64,000 nt of DNA from Acidobacteriota bacterium (GTDB taxonomy: Bacteria > Acidobacteriota > Thermoanaerobaculia > Multivoradales > JAGPDF01), in contig JACTMI010000031.1 of NCBI GenBank assembly GCA_014584695.1, positions 62,001-126,000 on the forward strand, written 5' to 3'. Of the stretch, positions 38,633-49,078 are shown one piece after another (the first letter of the stretch is position 1; every line of letters begins with the position of its first letter). Under the pieces are notes generated by a model that was given only the letters and a program-made list of their open reading frames with translations, made no database searches and was not told the DNA's origin. Made by a program: the position numbers and the translations under genes.

Positions 38633-39731
38633 GCGTGCCCGCCCGCTCTCGCTCCCGCGCCACGCGCTGCTCACCGGCGGCGGTTCGGGCGGCCACGTCT
38701 TTCCGGCGCTCGCGGTGGCGCAGGCGCTCGCCGCGCGGGGGTGGCGCGTGAGCTACGCCGGCGACCCGGCGGGGATCGAGGGGCGGCTGGTGCCGGCGCG
38801 CGGCTTCGACTTCGTGCCGCTGGCGGCGCGGCCGTGGGTCGGCCGCGGCCCGCTCGCCAAGGCGCGCGGCGCGGCGACCCTGCTCGGCTCGACCTTGGCC
38901 GCCCGCCGCGCCATCGTCCGCGGTGGCGTCGACGTGGTGCTCGGCACCGGCGGCTACGCCTCGGTGCCGGCGGCTCTCGGCGCGGTGCTGGCGCGCCGCC
39001 CGCTGCTGCTGCTGGAGCCCAACGCGCGGCCCGGCACCGCCAACCGCCGGCTGTCGCGCTGGGCCGTCGAGGCGGCGGTCGCCTACGAGGCGACCGCGCG
39101 CGAGCTCGCCTGTCCGGCGACCACGACCGGCGTGCCGGTGCGCGCGGAGTTCTTCGCCGTGCCGCCGCCGCCGGCGGGGCCGGCGCGCCTCCTGGTGCTG
39201 GGCGGCAGCCAGGGCGCGCGGCGCTTGAACGAGCTGCTGCCGGCCGCGGCCGCAGTGGCGGCCGGCGCCGTCGGCGAGCTCGCCGTCCTGCACCAGTGTG
39301 GCCCGCGCTGGCTCGAGGAGACGCGGGCGCGCTGGCTGGAGGCGGCGCCCGCGGGGGTGCGGGTCGAAGTCGTCCCCTTCGTCGAGGAGGTGGCCGCGGC
39401 GCTCGCCGGCGCGACGCTGGTGCTGTCGCGGGCCGGCGCCATCACGCTGGCCGAGATCTGCGCCGCCGGCCGGCCTGCGGTGCTGGTGCCGCTGGTGCTG
39501 GCGGGCGCCCACCAGCGCGACAACGCGCGCTGGCTCGAGCGGGCCGGCGCGGCGCTCTGCCTCGAGCCGGAGGAGCTCGACGCCGCGCGGCTCGGCGCCG
39601 CGCTGGCCGAGCTGCTGGGCGACGGCGAGCGCCGCCGCGGGATGGCCGAGCGGGCCCGCGCGCTCGCCCGGCCGGGCGCCGCCGACGCCATCGCGGACCG
39701 GATGAACGTCCACGCGCGGAGGCGGCGGTGA
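38622..39731 (+). CDS. murG: UDP-GlcNAc transferase MurG
   Basis: LLTGGGSGGHVFPALAVA; VLGTGGYASVPAALGA; LSRAGAITLAEICAAGRPAVLVP. Confidence 0.95.
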   Translation: MTDERARPLSLPRHALLTGGGSGGHVFPALAVAQALAARGWRVSYAGDPAGIEGRLVPARGFDFVPLAARPWVGRGPLAKARGAATLLGSTLAARRAIVRGGVDVVLGTGGYASVPAALGAVLARRPLLLLEPNARPGTANRRLSRWAVEAAVAYEATARELACPATTTGVPVRAEFFAVPPPPAGPARLLVLGGSQGARRLNELLPAAAAVAAGAVGELAVLHQCGPRWLEETRARWLEAAPAGVRVEVVPFVEEVAAALAGATLVLSRAGAITLAEICAAGRPAVLVPLVLAGAHQRDNARWLERAGAALCLEPEELDAARLGAALAELLGDGERRRGMAERARALARPGAADAIADRMNVHARRRR

Positions 39732-41113
39732 TGTTCCACCGCTTCGCCGGGCTCCAGCACGCCCACTTCGTGGGCATCGGCGGCGCCGGCATGAGCGGCA
39801 TCGCCGAGGTGCTCGCCGAGTACGAGCTGACGGTCTCCGGCTGCGATCTGGCGCCGGGCGAGACCACCGCGCGGCTGGCCGGCCTCGGCATCGCGATCGC
39901 CCGCGGCCACTCGCCGGCGCATCTCGACGGCGTCGACCTGGTGGTCATCTCCTCGGCGGTCGCGGCGGGCAACGAGGAGGTGCGCGCGGCGCGCGAGCGT
40001 GGCATTCCGGTGGTGCGCCGCGCCGAGATGCTGGCCGAGCTGATGCGCCTGAAGTACGGCATCGCGGTGGCGGGGACGCACGGCAAGACGACCACGACCT
40101 CGCTGGTCGGCGCGCTGCTCACCGAGTCCGGGCTCGACCCGACGGTGATCGTCGGCGGGCGGCTGCGCGTGTCGGGCACCGGCGCGCGGCTCGGCCATTC
40201 GGACTACATGGTGGTCGAGGCGGACGAGTTCGACCGCAGCTTCCTGTCGCTGGCGCCGATCCTGGCGGTGGTGACTTCGGTCGACGTCGACCACCTCGAC
40301 ACCTATCGCGACCTGGCCGAGATCCAGGACGCCTTCGTCGCCTTCGCCAGCCGGGTCCCATTCTTCGGCCAGATCATCGCCTGCGCCGACGATCCACGCG
40401 TGGTCGAGCTGCTGCCGCGGCTGGCCGACCGCCGCGTCCTCACCTATGGCCTGGCCGAGAGCTGCGACCTCGCGGCCCGCGAGCTCGAGACGAGCCCGGG
40501 CGGCAGCCGCTTCCAGCTTCGCCACCGCGCGCAGGGCGACCTCGGCACGATCGAGATCCCGCTGCCGGGCCTCCACAACGTCCGCAACACGCTCGCCGCC
40601 ATCGGTGTCGCGCTGGCGCTCGGGCTGCCGCTGCCGTCGGTGCGGCGGGCGCTCGCGGGCTTCGCCGGCGTCCACCGCCGGTTCGAGCGGATCGGCTCCT
40701 TCCACGGCGCCGAGGTGGTCGACGACTACGCGCACCATCCGACCGAGGTCGCGGCGACGCTCGCCGCGGCGCGCCAGGTCTATCCGCGCAAGACGCTGCA
40801 CGCCGTCTTCCAGCCGCATCTGTTCTCGCGCACCCGCGATCTGGCGGAGGAGTTCGGCCGCGCGCTGCTCGCCGCCGACCACGTCGTCGTCACCGACGTC
40901 TATCCCTCGCGCGAGCGGCCGATCGCGGGCGTGACCGGGGAGCTGGTGGTGCAGGCGGCGCGCGCGGCGGGCCACGGCCGGGTCGACTCCTGCCCCGACT
41001 GGCGGGCGACGCCAGAGCTGCTCTCCGGCGTCTCGGCGGACGACGTCATCCTCACCCTCGGCGCGGGCGACATCTACCGCCTCGCCCGCGAGCTCGCCGG
41101 AGCGCCGGAATGA
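39731..41113 (+). CDS. murC: UDP-MurNAc-alanine ligase
   Basis: AHFVGIGGAGMSGIAEVL; VAGTHGKTTTTSLVG; VDDYAHHPTEVAATL. Confidence 0.95.
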   Translation: MFHRFAGLQHAHFVGIGGAGMSGIAEVLAEYELTVSGCDLAPGETTARLAGLGIAIARGHSPAHLDGVDLVVISSAVAAGNEEVRAARERGIPVVRRAEMLAELMRLKYGIAVAGTHGKTTTTSLVGALLTESGLDPTVIVGGRLRVSGTGARLGHSDYMVVEADEFDRSFLSLAPILAVVTSVDVDHLDTYRDLAEIQDAFVAFASRVPFFGQIIACADDPRVVELLPRLADRRVLTYGLAESCDLAARELETSPGGSRFQLRHRAQGDLGTIEIPLPGLHNVRNTLAAIGVALALGLPLPSVRRALAGFAGVHRRFERIGSFHGAEVVDDYAHHPTEVAATLAAARQVYPRKTLHAVFQPHLFSRTRDLAEEFGRALLAADHVVVTDVYPSRERPIAGVTGELVVQAARAAGHGRVDSCPDWRATPELLSGVSADDVILTLGAGDIYRLARELAGAPE

Positions 41114-41949
41114 GCGCGCGCGAGCTGCCCCCGATCGACGCCAAGGTGCTGCCGTTCAGGCGGCCCACGGCGGCGGTCCGCTTCCGGCGCCGCAATCGCT
41201 GGCTGGCGCTGGCGCGGCCGTTCGCGCAGGCGCTGACCCTGGTCGGGCTGCCGCTCGCGCTCGCCCTCTGGCTGTTCTCCTCGCCGACGTTCGGGCTCGC
41301 CGCGATCGAGGTCGAGGGGCACCGCTACGTCGAGCCGGCCTGGGTGGAGCGCGCGCTGGCGCCGCTCGCCGGGCAGAACCTGGTCCTGTTGTCGCTGCCC
41401 GAGGTCGAGCGGGCGGTGGCGCCGAATCCCTGGATCGAGCGGCTGACCATCGACAAGCGCCTGCCCGACCGGCTGCGGCTGGTGCTGGTCGAGCGGCGCC
41501 CGGCGGCGCTGCTGCGGCGGGGCGCGAGCCTCGTCTACCTGGACGAGCGCGGGCGCGAGATCGCGCCGTTCGACCCGGCGCGCGGGCCCGGCGACCTGCT
41601 GCTGGTCTCGGTGGCGACGCGGCCGGCGCCGGAGCTCGGCGGCGTCTTCGCGCTGGCGCGCGAGCTCGAGCGGGTGGCGCCGGAGTGGGCGGCGAGCCTG
41701 TCCGAGATCGAGGTGCTGGGCGAGAACGACTACCGGCTCCAGCTCGGCGCGCTCGACTATCCCTTGACGGTCCGCGCCGGCACACTCGGGGCGCGGCTGG
41801 CCGAGCTGCGGCGCCTGGCGCCGGAGCTCGAGCGGCGTTACGGCGCCCTGCGCCGGGTGGACCTCCGATTCGATCGACGCATCGTCGTACAACCCGTGGA
41901 GCCCGCGTCGAGAGCGCGCGCGGCCGCTCCCGAACGAGTGAGGACTTGA
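41110..41949 (+). CDS. ftsQ: cell division protein FtsQ (POTRA domain)
   Basis: TM then IEVEGHRYVEPAWVERALAPLAGQNLVLL; position between murC and ftsA. Confidence 0.88.
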   Translation: MSARELPPIDAKVLPFRRPTAAVRFRRRNRWLALARPFAQALTLVGLPLALALWLFSSPTFGLAAIEVEGHRYVEPAWVERALAPLAGQNLVLLSLPEVERAVAPNPWIERLTIDKRLPDRLRLVLVERRPAALLRRGASLVYLDERGREIAPFDPARGPGDLLLVSVATRPAPELGGVFALARELERVAPEWAASLSEIEVLGENDYRLQLGALDYPLTVRAGTLGARLAELRRLAPELERRYGALRRVDLRFDRRIVVQPVEPASRARAAAPERVRT

Positions 41950-41954
41950 CGCAG

Positions 41955-43193
41955 ATGGCGAAAGCCGAAGAGTACGTGGTGGGTATCGACGTCGGCTCCT
42001 CGAAGGTCGCGGTGCTGATCGGCAAGCGCGACGGCAAGGGCGGGATCGAGATCGCGGGTCGCGGCCAGGCGCCCAACCGCGGCACCCGCCGGGGCAACAT
42101 CGTCAACATCGAGGCGGCGGTCGAAGCGCTCAAGGCCGCGAGCGAAGAGGCCGAGGTGATGGCGGGAGTCGAGATCTCGCGCGCCTTCGTCGGCGTCGCC
42201 GGCGCCGACGTCCGCTGCGTCAACTCGCGCGGTATGGTCTCGGTGGCGCGCAAGGACCGCGAGATCGCGCGCTCCGACATCCAGCGCGCGCTCGACGCGG
42301 CGCAGTCGGCGGCTCTGCCCTCGGATCGCGAGATCCTCCACGCCATCCCGCAGGAGTTCGTGGTCGACGAGCAGGGAGGCATCGCCGACCCGGCCGGCAT
42401 GCTCGGCAGCCGTCTCGAGGTGCTGGTCCACCTGGTGACCGGCCAGGCGGCGCGCTCGAAGACGCTGCTGACCTGCGTCAACCGGGCCGGCATCGAGGTC
42501 GCCGAAATGGTGTTCGAGCCGCTGGCGACCGGCGAGGCGGTGCTCACCCCGGACGAGAAGGACCTGGGCGTCCTGCTGGTCGACATCGGCGCCGGCACGA
42601 CCGCCTACGCGGTCTACAACGACGGCGAAGTGCAGCACTCCGGCGTGCTGCCGGTCGGCGCCGGCCACTTCACCAACGACCTGGCGATGGTGCTGCGCAC
42701 GCCCTACGCCGAAGCCGAACGGATCAAGCTCAAGGAGGGCTGCTGCCTGCTCTCGATGGTCCAGGAGGAGGAGGGGATCTCGGTGCCGGCGGTGGCCGGC
42801 GGGGCGGCGCGGGTGGTGCCGCGGCGCGAGATCTGCGAGATCCTCCAGCCGCGCGCCGAGGAGCTGTTGACGCTGCTGCGCGACGAGCTCGGCAGGAGCG
42901 GCTGGGAGGGCCAGCTGCGCGGCGGCATCGTGCTCACCGGCGGCGGCGCGCAGCTCGACGGCCTGCTGGAGCTCACCGGGCAGGTCCTGGCCGCCAGCGT
43001 CCGCTACGGCCTGCCGCACGGCCTGGGCGGGCTGGTCGACGTCCTCAACTCGCCCGGCTGGTCGACGGCCGCCGGGCTGATTCGCTACGCGATCCACGCC
43101 GAAGGCAGCGCGGAGCGGCGGCCGAAGCGCGCTGGATTCTCGGTGCGCGGCATGGTCGGCAGCCTGCGCAACGTCTTTTCGGACCTACTCTGA
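41955..43193 (+). CDS. ftsA: cell division protein FtsA
   Basis: [48 protein letters not shown]. Confidence 0.95.
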   Translation: MAKAEEYVVGIDVGSSKVAVLIGKRDGKGGIEIAGRGQAPNRGTRRGNIVNIEAAVEALKAASEEAEVMAGVEISRAFVGVAGADVRCVNSRGMVSVARKDREIARSDIQRALDAAQSAALPSDREILHAIPQEFVVDEQGGIADPAGMLGSRLEVLVHLVTGQAARSKTLLTCVNRAGIEVAEMVFEPLATGEAVLTPDEKDLGVLLVDIGAGTTAYAVYNDGEVQHSGVLPVGAGHFTNDLAMVLRTPYAEAERIKLKEGCCLLSMVQEEEGISVPAVAGGAARVVPRREICEILQPRAEELLTLLRDELGRSGWEGQLRGGIVLTGGGAQLDGLLELTGQVLAASVRYGLPHGLGGLVDVLNSPGWSTAAGLIRYAIHAEGSAERRPKRAGFSVRGMVGSLRNVFSDLL

Positions 43194-43221
43194 CCGCGCG
43201 GAAGCAGACAAAGGAGAACCC

Positions 43222-44496
43222 ATGATCCTCTTCGACGAGCAGGACGGCAGACCGGGCGCATTCGGGCCCCTGGCCGAGGGCGAGGTCGTGCCGGCCAAGA
43301 TCAAGGTGATCGGCGTCGGCGGCGGCGGCGGCAACGCGGTGAACCGGATGATCGCCGCCAACCTGCGCGGGATCGAGTTCATCGCCGCCAACACCGATCT
43401 CCAGGCGCTCGCCAAGTGCAAGGCGCAACGCAAGCTCCAGCTCGGCGCCCAGATCACCCGCGGGCTGGGCGCCGGCGCCGATCCCGAGGTCGGCCGCAAG
43501 TCGGCGCTCGAGGACACCGAGAAGATCCTCGAGATCCTCGACGGCGCCGACATGATCTTCCTGACCGCCGGCATGGGGGGCGGCACCGGCACCGGCGCGA
43601 TGCCGATCCTCGCCTCGCTGGCGTCCGAGATCGGCGCGCTCACGGTGGCGGTGGTGACCAAGCCGTTCGGCTTCGAGGGACGCCGGCGGCTGCACGTCGC
43701 CGAGGCGGGCGTCGAGGAGCTGCGCGGCGCGGTCGACACGCTGATCACGATTCCGAACGAACGGCTGCTGTCGTTCGTCGAGCGCGGCACGCCGCTCGCC
43801 GAGGCCTTCCGGATCGCCGACGACGTCCTGCGCCAGGCGGTGCAGGGGATCTCCGACCTGATCACGGTGCCGGGCGAGGTCAACGTCGACTTCGCCGACG
43901 TGCGGGCGATCATGGCGGGGATGGGCATGGCGCTGATGGGCACCGGCATCGCCAAGGGCGAGAACCGCGCGCTCGAAGCGGCCCAGCGGGCGATCAGCTC
44001 GCCGCTGCTCGAGGAGACCTCGATCGAGGGCGCCAAGGGGGTGCTGATCAACATCTCCGGCGGGCGCGACCTGACACTGCACGAGGTCGCCGAGGCGGCG
44101 CGGATCATCCAGACCGCGGTCGATCCGGACGCCAACATCATCTCCGGCATGGTGATCGACGACGGCCTCGAGGAGGAGATGAAGGTGACGGTGATCGCCA
44201 CCGGCTTCCGCTACGCCGGCGAGGTCCACGACCAGCTGCCGCGCGCCGCCGGCCTGCCCGCGCGTCCGGCGGCGGCGGCGGCGACGCCGGCGCTGCGCTA
44301 CGCGGCCCAGGCCGGCGGCGGGCGCCCCGCGGCGCCCGAGCCGGCGCCGCGCCCGGAGTCGCCGGCGGACGTCCCCTTCTACCGCAAGGTACTGGCCCAG
44401 GGGGCGCGCGGGGACGACCCGGGTGGCTTCGGCCCGAACTGGTCGAACGTCGACGACTTCGACATCCCGACCGTGCTGCGCAAGCAGATGGACTGA
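43222..44496 (+). CDS. ftsZ: cell division protein FtsZ
   Basis: [35 protein letters not shown]-terminal [14 protein letters not shown]. Confidence 0.97.
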   Translation: MILFDEQDGRPGAFGPLAEGEVVPAKIKVIGVGGGGGNAVNRMIAANLRGIEFIAANTDLQALAKCKAQRKLQLGAQITRGLGAGADPEVGRKSALEDTEKILEILDGADMIFLTAGMGGGTGTGAMPILASLASEIGALTVAVVTKPFGFEGRRRLHVAEAGVEELRGAVDTLITIPNERLLSFVERGTPLAEAFRIADDVLRQAVQGISDLITVPGEVNVDFADVRAIMAGMGMALMGTGIAKGENRALEAAQRAISSPLLEETSIEGAKGVLINISGGRDLTLHEVAEAARIIQTAVDPDANIISGMVIDDGLEEEMKVTVIATGFRYAGEVHDQLPRAAGLPARPAAAAATPALRYAAQAGGGRPAAPEPAPRPESPADVPFYRKVLAQGARGDDPGGFGPNWSNVDDFDIPTVLRKQMD

Positions 44497-44517
44497 GGCT
44501 CTCCGAGCCGGCTGGCG

Positions 44518-44560
44518 CGGCCCCGGGGTGACAAGAATTCGTCTCCCGGGGCCGTTTCTT
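44518..44560 (+). terminator. intrinsic terminator after ftsZ
   Basis: Perfect 10-bp stem CGGCCCCGGG / CCCGGGGCCG, 17-nt loop, then TTTCTT. Confidence 0.8.
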
Positions 44561-44670
44561 GTCCGGCGGTGCGCTCGGGTGCGGTGCGCCTCGCCGCTCG
44601 GGCCGCGGCGGCGCGGCGTGGCGGCGGGGGAGCGACCTCTGGCGCGAAAGGTGCAGCCACGGGTCGGCAG

Positions 44671-45681
44671 ATGGCTCCTTCGACCGCCCCGCCCGAGCTG
44701 GATGCGGTGCTCGGGCTCGCCGAAGAGTTGCTCGATGCCGCGTACGAGCCGGCGCTCTGGCCGGCAGCGCTGGCCCGCCTGGCGAGCGATCTCGGCTGCG
44801 AGCGGGCGCTGCTGCTGCGTGCGGAGGGGGTGCGCCGGGTGGTGCTCGCCACCAGCGATCTCGATCCCGGCGAGGTCCGCCGGCTGGCCGGCCGGCGCGC
44901 CGACCCGGAGGTGGAGCAGCGGCTGGTGCTCCCGCCGCGCCACCGCGAGGTCGGCCTCGGGGTCGACCCGGCGCTGCGCCTGCTGCTCGATCGCGCCGAG
45001 CTCGAACCGGCCGCGACGGAGCGGCTGCGACGGGTGGGACCCCTGGTGGCCAAGGCTTGGCGGCTGACCGACACGCTCGCCGCCAGCCGGCGCCACCAGT
45101 CCTGGAATCCGGTGGTGCTCGATCGGCTGGCGACCGGCGTCCTGGTGCTCGACGCCGCGGGGCGAGTGCTGCAGGCCAACGGCGCGGCGCGGCGGCAGCT
45201 CGGGACGCAGGGCGAGCTCGCGATCGAGCGCGGCCAGCTGCGCGCGGCCGCGATCGGATTCCAGCGCTCGCTCGCCGAGCTGCTGGCGCGCGCGGCGCGC
45301 TTCGAGGGCCGCGGCGTCGCCACCGAGTCGGTGCTGCTGCCGCGCGAGGCGCCCTGGGGACCGCTCGAGATGCTGATCGTCGCCTCACCGCGCTTCGCCG
45401 ACGCGGACCCAACCGCGGTCGCCGTCGCCCTGCTGTTCGATCCCCGGCGCGAGGAGGAGAACCCCGCCGTGGTCCTGGCGCGGCGCCATCACCTGAGTTT
45501 CGAGGAGACCCAGGTCGTTTCGCTGCTCCTGCGCGGGCGCGACATCCCGGAGATCGCGGCCGCGCTCGACGTCCCCGGCGAGGCCGTCGCGGCCTGCCTG
45601 CGCAATCTCTACGAGCAGGTCGGCACCACCCGTCAGGTCGAGCTGGTCAAGCTGCTGCTCGCGCGCGCCGCGCCGGCCTGA
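44671..45681 (+). CDS. LuxR-type HTH regulator with PAS-like region
   Basis: C-terminal LSFEETQVVSLLLRGRDIPEIAAALDVPGEAVAACLRNLYEQVGTTRQVELVKLLL; upstream ORF extension to 44569 unlikely. Confidence 0.75.
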   Translation: MAPSTAPPELDAVLGLAEELLDAAYEPALWPAALARLASDLGCERALLLRAEGVRRVVLATSDLDPGEVRRLAGRRADPEVEQRLVLPPRHREVGLGVDPALRLLLDRAELEPAATERLRRVGPLVAKAWRLTDTLAASRRHQSWNPVVLDRLATGVLVLDAAGRVLQANGAARRQLGTQGELAIERGQLRAAAIGFQRSLAELLARAARFEGRGVATESVLLPREAPWGPLEMLIVASPRFADADPTAVAVALLFDPRREEENPAVVLARRHHLSFEETQVVSLLLRGRDIPEIAAALDVPGEAVAACLRNLYEQVGTTRQVELVKLLLARAAPA

Positions 45682-45740
45682 ACCCGCCGCCGCGCGCTCG
45701 CGCTCCGACCGGAGCGGCCCCGTCAGCGCCGGAACCGCCC

Positions 45741-45802
45741 GTGCGAATCGGCTGGCACCTCGCGGCTGCGCGTGCGAATCGGCTGGCACTTTGGGGCTGC
45801 AC
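45741..45802 (+). repeat. two tandem 31-bp imperfect repeats
   Basis: GTGCGAATCGGCTGGCACctcgcgGCTGCgC / GTGCGAATCGGCTGGCACtttgggGCTGCaC-type units starting at 45741 and 45772. Confidence 0.7.
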
Positions 45803-45825
45803 TTTGCGGCTAAGCTCCGGGCGGT

Positions 45826-46401
45826 ATGGCGACCTCGAGGCAGCGGCGGCTCTGGCTCCTCGCGGGGGTCTACCTCGCCGCCATTTACGGCTCGCTCTAC
45901 CCGCTGCAGTTCGCCCTCGACGCGCTGCGCGCGCGCGGCCTGCTGCGGATCTCGATCGCCGCGGTGTTCCTGGGTGGGGCGGCGCTCGCCGTGGCGTGGG
46001 GGTGGCGCCGCCGCTGGCGGCCGGCGCAGTGGGGGGTGGCGGCCGTGGGCGCCGGGCTGTTCGCCGCCATCGCCACGCGCTTCGACGTCATTCAGGAGCG
46101 TCTCCACCTGGTCGAGTACGGTTTGCTTGCCGGGCTGCTGCGCGAGGCGTGGCGAGCGCGCTGGGCGGAGCCGGAAGGCGGTCTCCCGCCGCGCCGCCGC
46201 TGGACCGCCGCCGCCGCCGCGCTGGCTACGACCGCCGCCGCCGGCTGGCTCGACGAAGGGATCCAGTGGCTGCTGCCGAATCGGGTCTACGATCTACGGG
46301 ACGTCGTGCTCAACGCCGCCTCGGGGCTCCTGGCGCTCGCCGTGCTCGAGGCGATCGAGAGCGTCGGCGGATCCGAGCGGCCGGGGGCAGGCGCGCGATG
46401 A
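45826..46401 (+). CDS. VanZ-like family protein
   Basis: ERLHLVEYGLLAGLL ... WLDEGIQWLLPNRVYDLRDVVLNAASGLLAL. Confidence 0.85.
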   Translation: MATSRQRRLWLLAGVYLAAIYGSLYPLQFALDALRARGLLRISIAAVFLGGAALAVAWGWRRRWRPAQWGVAAVGAGLFAAIATRFDVIQERLHLVEYGLLAGLLREAWRARWAEPEGGLPPRRRWTAAAAALATTAAAGWLDEGIQWLLPNRVYDLRDVVLNAASGLLALAVLEAIESVGGSERPGAGAR

Positions 46402-47663
46402 ACGAGCAGGAGGTCCTGATCCGGCTGGCGGTGGGCGCGCTCGGCGGCCTCGCGGTCGGCATCGAGCGGGAGTGGTCGGCGCGGCGGGAGCGCGACCACA
46501 GCCGCTTCGGCGGCGTGCGGACCTTCCTGCTGCTCGGGCTTCTCGGCGGCTTGGCCGCGCTCCTGCTGTCCGGCCCGGCGCCGGTGGCCGGGCTGGTGAT
46601 CCTGGGCGGCGGCGTCCTCCTGGTGGCGATCGCCTACCTGGTCTCCGCCTGGCGCGGCACCATCGACGCCACGACGGAGGTCGCGGGGGTCGTGGTCCTC
46701 GCCGCCGGCGCGCTCGCGGGCGCTGGTTTGCTGGCGGTGGCGAGCGCGGTCTTCGCCGGCACCGCGCTGGTGCTGGTCGAGAAGAGCCGGATGCACGCCG
46801 CGGTCGAGCGCCTGCAGTCGGCCGAGCTCGAGGCCGGCGCCCATTTCGCCGTGCTCGCGCTGGTGGTCCTGCCGCTGCTGCCGGCCGGTCCGTTCGGCCC
46901 GGGCCCGGGGATCGAGCCGCGGAAGCTCTGGGCGTTGGTCCTGCTCTTCGCCGGCATCTCCTTCGCCGGGTACGTCGCCCTGCGGGTGGCCGGGCCGGAG
47001 CGGGGCCTGGGGCTCGCCGGGCTGCTCGGCGGCCTGGTCTCCTCGACCGCCGTGACGCTCAACTTCTCGCGCGACAGCCGCCGCCGGCCGGAGCTCGGCC
47101 GGGCGCTCGGTCGGGGCGTGCTCGCCGCCTCGGCCGTGATGCCGGTCCGGGTGCTGGCGCTGTCGGCGGTCGTCCACGCGCCGGTGGCGCGCGCGCTAGC
47201 GCTGCCGGTGTTGCCGAGCGTCGCGCTCGGCGCCGGGGTGGTCGCCTGGGCGCTGCGGCGCCGGCGCGGCGCCGCCGCGCAGCTGACCCCGCCCGCGGCT
47301 CCGGCGCCACCGGACAACCCACTCCGGCTGCGCGCCGCGATCCAGATGACGCTGCTGTTCATCGTCGTGCTCTGGCTGCTCGCCGCCGTCCGCGAGCGCT
47401 TCGGCGAGGGGGGAGTGGTCGGCTCGGCCGCACTGCTCGGCTTGACCGACCTCGACGCCCTGACCTACTCGGCGAGCCGCCTGGCGGCCACCGACGGCAC
47501 GGCGGCGGCCGCGGCGCGCGCGCTGCTGGTCGGCATGCTCTCGAACTCGTTGTTCAAGGCCGCCTTGGCAGCCGGTCTGGGTGGCGGCGCCTACCGCCGC
47601 TTCGCCGCCGCCGGTTTCCTCGCCTACGCGCTCGCGCTCGGCCTCGGCCTGCTGCTCATCTGA
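46398..47663 (+). CDS. MgtC/SapB family membrane protein with DUF4010-like C-terminus
   Basis: LAVGALGGLAVGIEREWSARRERDHSRFGGVRTFLLLGLLGGLAALL; multi-TM. Confidence 0.88.
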   Translation: MNEQEVLIRLAVGALGGLAVGIEREWSARRERDHSRFGGVRTFLLLGLLGGLAALLLSGPAPVAGLVILGGGVLLVAIAYLVSAWRGTIDATTEVAGVVVLAAGALAGAGLLAVASAVFAGTALVLVEKSRMHAAVERLQSAELEAGAHFAVLALVVLPLLPAGPFGPGPGIEPRKLWALVLLFAGISFAGYVALRVAGPERGLGLAGLLGGLVSSTAVTLNFSRDSRRRPELGRALGRGVLAASAVMPVRVLALSAVVHAPVARALALPVLPSVALGAGVVAWALRRRRGAAAQLTPPAAPAPPDNPLRLRAAIQMTLLFIVVLWLLAAVRERFGEGGVVGSAALLGLTDLDALTYSASRLAATDGTAAAAARALLVGMLSNSLFKAALAAGLGGGAYRRFAAAGFLAYALALGLGLLLI

Positions 47664-47720
47664 GCGCCAACTCCCCGGAATCTCCACGCCGCCCCCAAGA
47701 TCACCCAGAAACCGAGGGTT

Positions 47721-47922
47721 GGAGCGAGCCGCGAGGCTCGCGACCGCGGCGGGGTGAGGCCAGCGGATTGACTCCGCTGGCCGAGGGGAGGGCGCGAGCC
47801 CTCCCCAGTGAAGACGCTGCCGTTGGCAGGATCCCCGGAGCGAGCCGCGAGGCTCGCGACCGCGGCGGGGTGAGGCCAGCGGATTGACTCCGCTGGCCGA
47901 GGGGAGGGCGCGAGCCCTCCCC
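47721..47922. repeat. tandem duplication of an 86-bp module made of three hairpins
   Basis: Identical copies 47721-47806 and 47837-47922; each has GCGAGCC-GCGA-GGCTCGC, CCAGCGGA-TTGAC-TCCGCTGG, GGGGAGGGC-GCGA-GCCCTCCCC. Confidence 0.9.
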
Positions 47923-48009
47923 TGTGAGATCGATCCGACTGCCGACTTCACGGCGGGGGCGGCGAGGAGCTGCTAGGTTCGGGTCACGATCAACTCCCCG
48001 GAGGTTCCC

Positions 48010-49065
48010 ATGTCGAACACTCGAGCTCGCCCGTCGCTCCTCGCTCTCGTCGCCGCGTGCGCGCTGATGTTGCCGGTGGCCGGCGCCGAGGCCCAGCCCT
48101 TCAACGCCTGGATGACCCTCGCGGGTCACCCCAGCCACGGCTACATCGAGGTCGCCTCCGCGGCCGCGCTGAACCCGACCGCCGGCTTCACCTTCGAGGC
48201 CTGGGTGAATCTCGCCGACACCGGCGGCGGCTGCAGCTCGATTGCCGGCAAGAACTGGCAGGAGAGCTGGTGGGTGGGCATCTGCGGCACGACGCTGCGC
48301 TCTTACCTCAAAGGCAGCGGGACCAACTACACCATCGGCACGGTGCCGGCCGGCGAGTGGACGCACATCGCCGTGACCTGGGACGGCGCCACCCGGCGCC
48401 ACTACGTCAACGGCGAGCTCGCCGGCAGCCAGGCCCTCGCAGGACCGCTGCCGACCAGCGCCGCTCCCGTGCGGCTCGGCAGCGACGTCGCCTGGCAGTT
48501 CACCCCGGCCGGCGCCATGGACGAGGTGCGACTCTGGAGCGTGGCGCGTAGCGTCGAGGAGATTCGCGCGGCGATCAACCAGCCGATCCAAGCCGCGGAG
48601 CCGGGCCTGATCGCGGTCTGGGCGCTCGACGCCACGCCGGAAGACGTGGTCGGTCCCCACGACGGCACGGTCGGCGGCACCGGGGTGGGGGCCCTGACCT
48701 TCCCGGTGGCGATCGGTTGCAGCAGCACCGACGAGATCCTCTGCGTTCGCGACCGCTTCGCGATCTCGGCCAGCTGGCGGGACCACGAGGACACCACCGG
48801 CGCCGCCCAGGTGGTGCCGTTCCAGACCGACGAGTCGGGGCTGTTCACCTTCTTCGCGCCGACCAACTGGGAGATCCAGGTCAAGGTGCTCGACGGCTGC
48901 GGATTGAACGACCGCTACTGGGTCTTCTCGGCGGCGACGACCAACGTCTTCTACCGGATGGAGGTCCTCGACGTCGAGGGCGGCGCCAACAAGATCTACT
49001 TCAACTACCCCGGGCCGCCGGCCCCCGCCGTCACCGACGTCAACGCGTTCGCGACCTGCCCGTAG
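48010..49065 (+). CDS. secreted LamG-like (concanavalin A-like) domain protein
   Basis: Signal peptide; GFTFEAWVNLADTGGG ... EWTHIAVTWDGATRRHYVNGELAGSQALAGPL ... MDEVRLWSVARS. Confidence 0.85.
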   Translation: MSNTRARPSLLALVAACALMLPVAGAEAQPFNAWMTLAGHPSHGYIEVASAAALNPTAGFTFEAWVNLADTGGGCSSIAGKNWQESWWVGICGTTLRSYLKGSGTNYTIGTVPAGEWTHIAVTWDGATRRHYVNGELAGSQALAGPLPTSAAPVRLGSDVAWQFTPAGAMDEVRLWSVARSVEEIRAAINQPIQAAEPGLIAVWALDATPEDVVGPHDGTVGGTGVGALTFPVAIGCSSTDEILCVRDRFAISASWRDHEDTTGAAQVVPFQTDESGLFTFFAPTNWEIQVKVLDGCGLNDRYWVFSAATTNVFYRMEVLDVEGGANKIYFNYPGPPAPAVTDVNAFATCP

Positions 49066-49078
49066 CGGCGGCCGCCGC

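Noticed and set aside
45751-45802. Sigma54 promoter (TGGCAC...TGC) in the tandem repeats
   Set aside because: Distance between GG and GC elements is 12 bp rather than the required 10 bp in both repeat copies
44559-47663. 1034-aa ORF ending as the MgtC/SapB-like protein
   Set aside because: Only the part from ATG 46398 has real protein features; upstream portion overlaps the LuxR-type and VanZ-like genes out of frame
47721-47922. CRISPR array
   Set aside because: Only two 86-bp copies with internal hairpins and one 30-bp gap; no cas genes in the window
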